The notes beneath the pieces are model-generated. The model made no database searches and had not been told where the DNA came from. It was given only the letters and a program-made list of their open reading frames with translations. Shown here one piece after another: positions 12,031 through 12,739 of a DNA stretch of 12,739 nt. The position numbers and the translations under genes are program-made. The number at the start of each line of letters is the position of its first letter. Positions within the stretch are counted from its first letter, which is position 1. Where the stretch lies: contig JBGTKH010000004.1 in the NCBI GenBank assembly GCA_041744735.1, positions 1 through 12,739 of the forward strand, given 5' to 3'. The DNA comes from JBGTKH01 sp041744735. Its GTDB lineage: Bacteria > Planctomycetota > Planctomycetia > Pirellulales > Pirellulaceae.

Positions 12031-12559
12031 CTCGCAGGTGGACCGCGGGCTCAAGCCGGAACAATTCGCCCGCATCTGGGTCCATACGCATCCGGGCGAT
12101 AGTCCACAGCCGAGCATGACGGATGAAGACACATTCGCGCGCGTCTTCGGTCGATCCGATTGGGCGCTGATGTTCATTCTGGCCCGCGGCGGTCAGACTT
12201 ACGCCCGGCTGCGGTTTAACGTCGGGCCGGGAGGTGAGTTGGAGATTCCCGTCGACGTGGATTTCGACCAGCCATTCGGCGGCAGCGACCACGCTGCTTG
12301 GGAGCAAGAGTACGTGGCTAACGTGCAAGCCCCCACACCGTTCAACGATCACCCAAGGCTGCTACGCAACGTGCTCGCCCCGGCCGGCGCGGTCGAACTG
12401 CGAAATGAAAAACTGGCTCCAGCCATGCAACATGCTTCCGCAGGACTGATGGCCGAGGAGAACGACTTACTGCTCAGTGAAATACTTGGTGACGATCCCA
12501 ATGGCTGGGACCAGTGGGATCGTTACCTCCAAAACGAACAAAGCGAGGGTTATCCATGA
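11816..12559 (+). CDS. JAMM/JAB metalloprotease (deubiquitinase-like)
   Basis: A 247-residue reading from ATG 11816 (ATG 11819 is also possible; the start is uncertain and the Shine-Dalgarno is weak). The domain begins at LRFSPTAWAKLLYLRDYGDT. The JAMM residues are complete: Glu30 in EVGGFGIS, then HTHPGDSPQPSMTD with His90, His92, Ser100 and Asp103, the H-x-H-x7-S-x2-D zinc motif. JAMM enzymes cleave isopeptide bonds or trim Ubl precursors (Rpn11, CSN5 and bacterial JAB proteins). Residues after about 150 are a less conserved C-terminal extension ending DDPNGWDQWDRYLQ. The reading overlaps the preceding gene by 215 bp in a +1 frame, so either that gene is frameshifted or the two were a single E2-RING-JAMM polypeptide. 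Its own stop overlaps the next ATG as ATGA. The likely substrate is the Ubl encoded upstream. Confidence 0.85.
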   Translation: MMPSRRQRCLRFSPTAWAKLLYLRDYGDTEVGGFGISAAADLLTVKDVQLVKQACTPVTVAFEDESVADFFDSQVDRGLKPEQFARIWVHTHPGDSPQPSMTDEDTFARVFGRSDWALMFILARGGQTYARLRFNVGPGGELEIPVDVDFDQPFGGSDHAAWEQEYVANVQAPTPFNDHPRLLRNVLAPAGAVELRNEKLAPAMQHASAGLMAEENDLLLSEILGDDPNGWDQWDRYLQNEQSEGYP

Positions 12560-12603
12560 CGAACACTCCACTGACTGACCGCTTCACGCGTCAGCAAGAC
12601 TGA
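12556..12603 (+). pseudogene. ThiF/E1-like gene start, disrupted by an insertion sequence
   Basis: ATG 12556 overlaps the JAMM stop as ATGA, showing a coupled downstream gene. Only 15 residues are readable, MTNTPLTDRFTRQQD, then TGA. That TGA (12601-12603) is the first three bases of the IS3-like terminal repeat, so the reading frame is ended by the insertion. RFTRQ matches the N-terminal RYSRQ/RYNRQ motif found at the start of ThiF, MoeB and related E1-like adenylyltransferases. An E1 is the one component missing from the Ubl, E2-like and JAMM set. The remainder of the gene should lie beyond the other end of the element, outside the window. With 15 residues the family call is an inference from motif plus context. 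Confidence 0.55.
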
Positions 12604-12739
12604 AGTGGACCCCGAAAACTGGTCGCGCGGTTAAGGTGTAAAATCGAAATCCTTACCCAGCAGTTTCAAGGAGGTCCAGGCGATGAGCAAGAGGCGTAGT
12701 CGGAAGCGGTATGAGGCGTCGTTTAAGGCGCGGGTGGCG
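12601..12739 (+). mobile_element. IS3-family-like insertion sequence, left end (partial)
   Basis: The left terminal inverted repeat begins TGAAGTGGACCCCGAAAACT at 12601, the TG-start and GACCCC type of end seen in IS3-family elements. A short leader and AAGGAGG (12668-12674) precede the first transposase frame at 12683. The element continues past the window edge, so its right end, length and target duplication cannot be seen. The bases just before it (GAC, 12598-12600) are the candidate target duplication. Confidence 0.85.
12683..12739 (+). CDS. IS3-type transposase OrfA, N-terminus (partial)
   Basis: ATG 12683 lies 8 bases after AAGGAGG. The 19 visible residues, MSKRRSRKRYEASFKARVA, match the opening of IS3-family OrfA proteins: a basic stretch and then Y-x-x-x-FKA-x-VA, the first helix of the DNA-binding helix-turn-helix. 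In this family OrfA is followed by OrfB (DDE catalytic domain), joined by a programmed -1 frameshift. Those parts are beyond the window. It points in the same direction as the disrupted operon. Confidence 0.82.
   Translation, partial: MSKRRSRKRYEASFKARVA

Noticed and set aside
11450..12352. 300-codon open frame on the minus strand
   Set aside because: It is antisense to the Cys ladder and the JAMM motif, both unmistakable on the + strand.
1..12739. tRNA, rRNA or riboswitch
   Set aside because: No cloverleaf, TPsiC-like motif, rRNA segment or recognisable riboswitch core was seen on either strand by eye. A covariance-model scan would be the decisive test.

Overview
The window looks like a chromosomal accessory region of a GC-rich bacterium, most probably a planctomycete. 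That assignment rests on the style of the gene set: many small lineage-specific proteins, a giant DUF4062-NACHT-WD40 protein, Ycf35/Ycf46-type genes outside cyanobacteria, and a ubiquitin-like cluster. It is not based on a marker gene. All convincing genes are on the + strand, mostly with clear Shine-Dalgarno sites and several ATGA stop/start overlaps, so the region behaves like one long operon-like array.

Left part (1-3412): the tail of an unknown gene, a 66-aa membrane peptide, a coiled-coil lipoprotein/membrane protein, a DUF1257 (Ycf35-like) protein translationally coupled to a DUF2997 protein, and a 500-aa AAA+ ATPase of Ycf46 type. A short SWIM zinc-finger protein follows; it looks like the cut-off N-terminus of a longer protein.

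Middle (3625-8232): one 1535-aa STAND/NLR-like protein. It has an N-terminal DUF4062 domain, a NACHT-type ATPase, a helical linker and a WD40 array with 12 clear and 2 degenerate blades (14, enough for two seven-bladed propellers). A 105-bp palindromic repeat sits in frame inside its ATPase domain.

Right part (8484-12603): several small conserved-looking proteins, one with an in-frame stop, and a 319-aa unrecognised protein. Then comes a compact ubiquitin-like conjugation module: a 72-aa beta-grasp protein (Ubl), a protein whose middle resembles an E2/UBC fold (HPHV...LC) followed by a ladder of four 15-residue Cys repeats (RING/treble-clef-like), a JAMM metalloprotease with all the expected residues, and the first 15 codons of a gene that starts like a ThiF/MoeB/E1 adenylyltransferase (RFTRQ). 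That last gene is cut by an IS3-like element whose terminal TGA supplies the stop codon. The element runs off the right edge.

Reading the parts together: the right side is a ubiquitin-like system with Ubl, E2 plus RING-like, deconjugase and a disrupted E1. It shares an array with a Ycf35/DUF2997/Ycf46 set and surrounds an NLR-like sensor. The family calls for AAA+, JAMM, NACHT/WD40, DUF1257, DUF2997 and IS3 are strong. The E2-like call, the E1 identity and the idea that all parts act together are inferences. Most gaps between the small genes carry a GC-rich hairpin just upstream of the next ribosome binding site, a recurrent feature with possible regulatory meaning.
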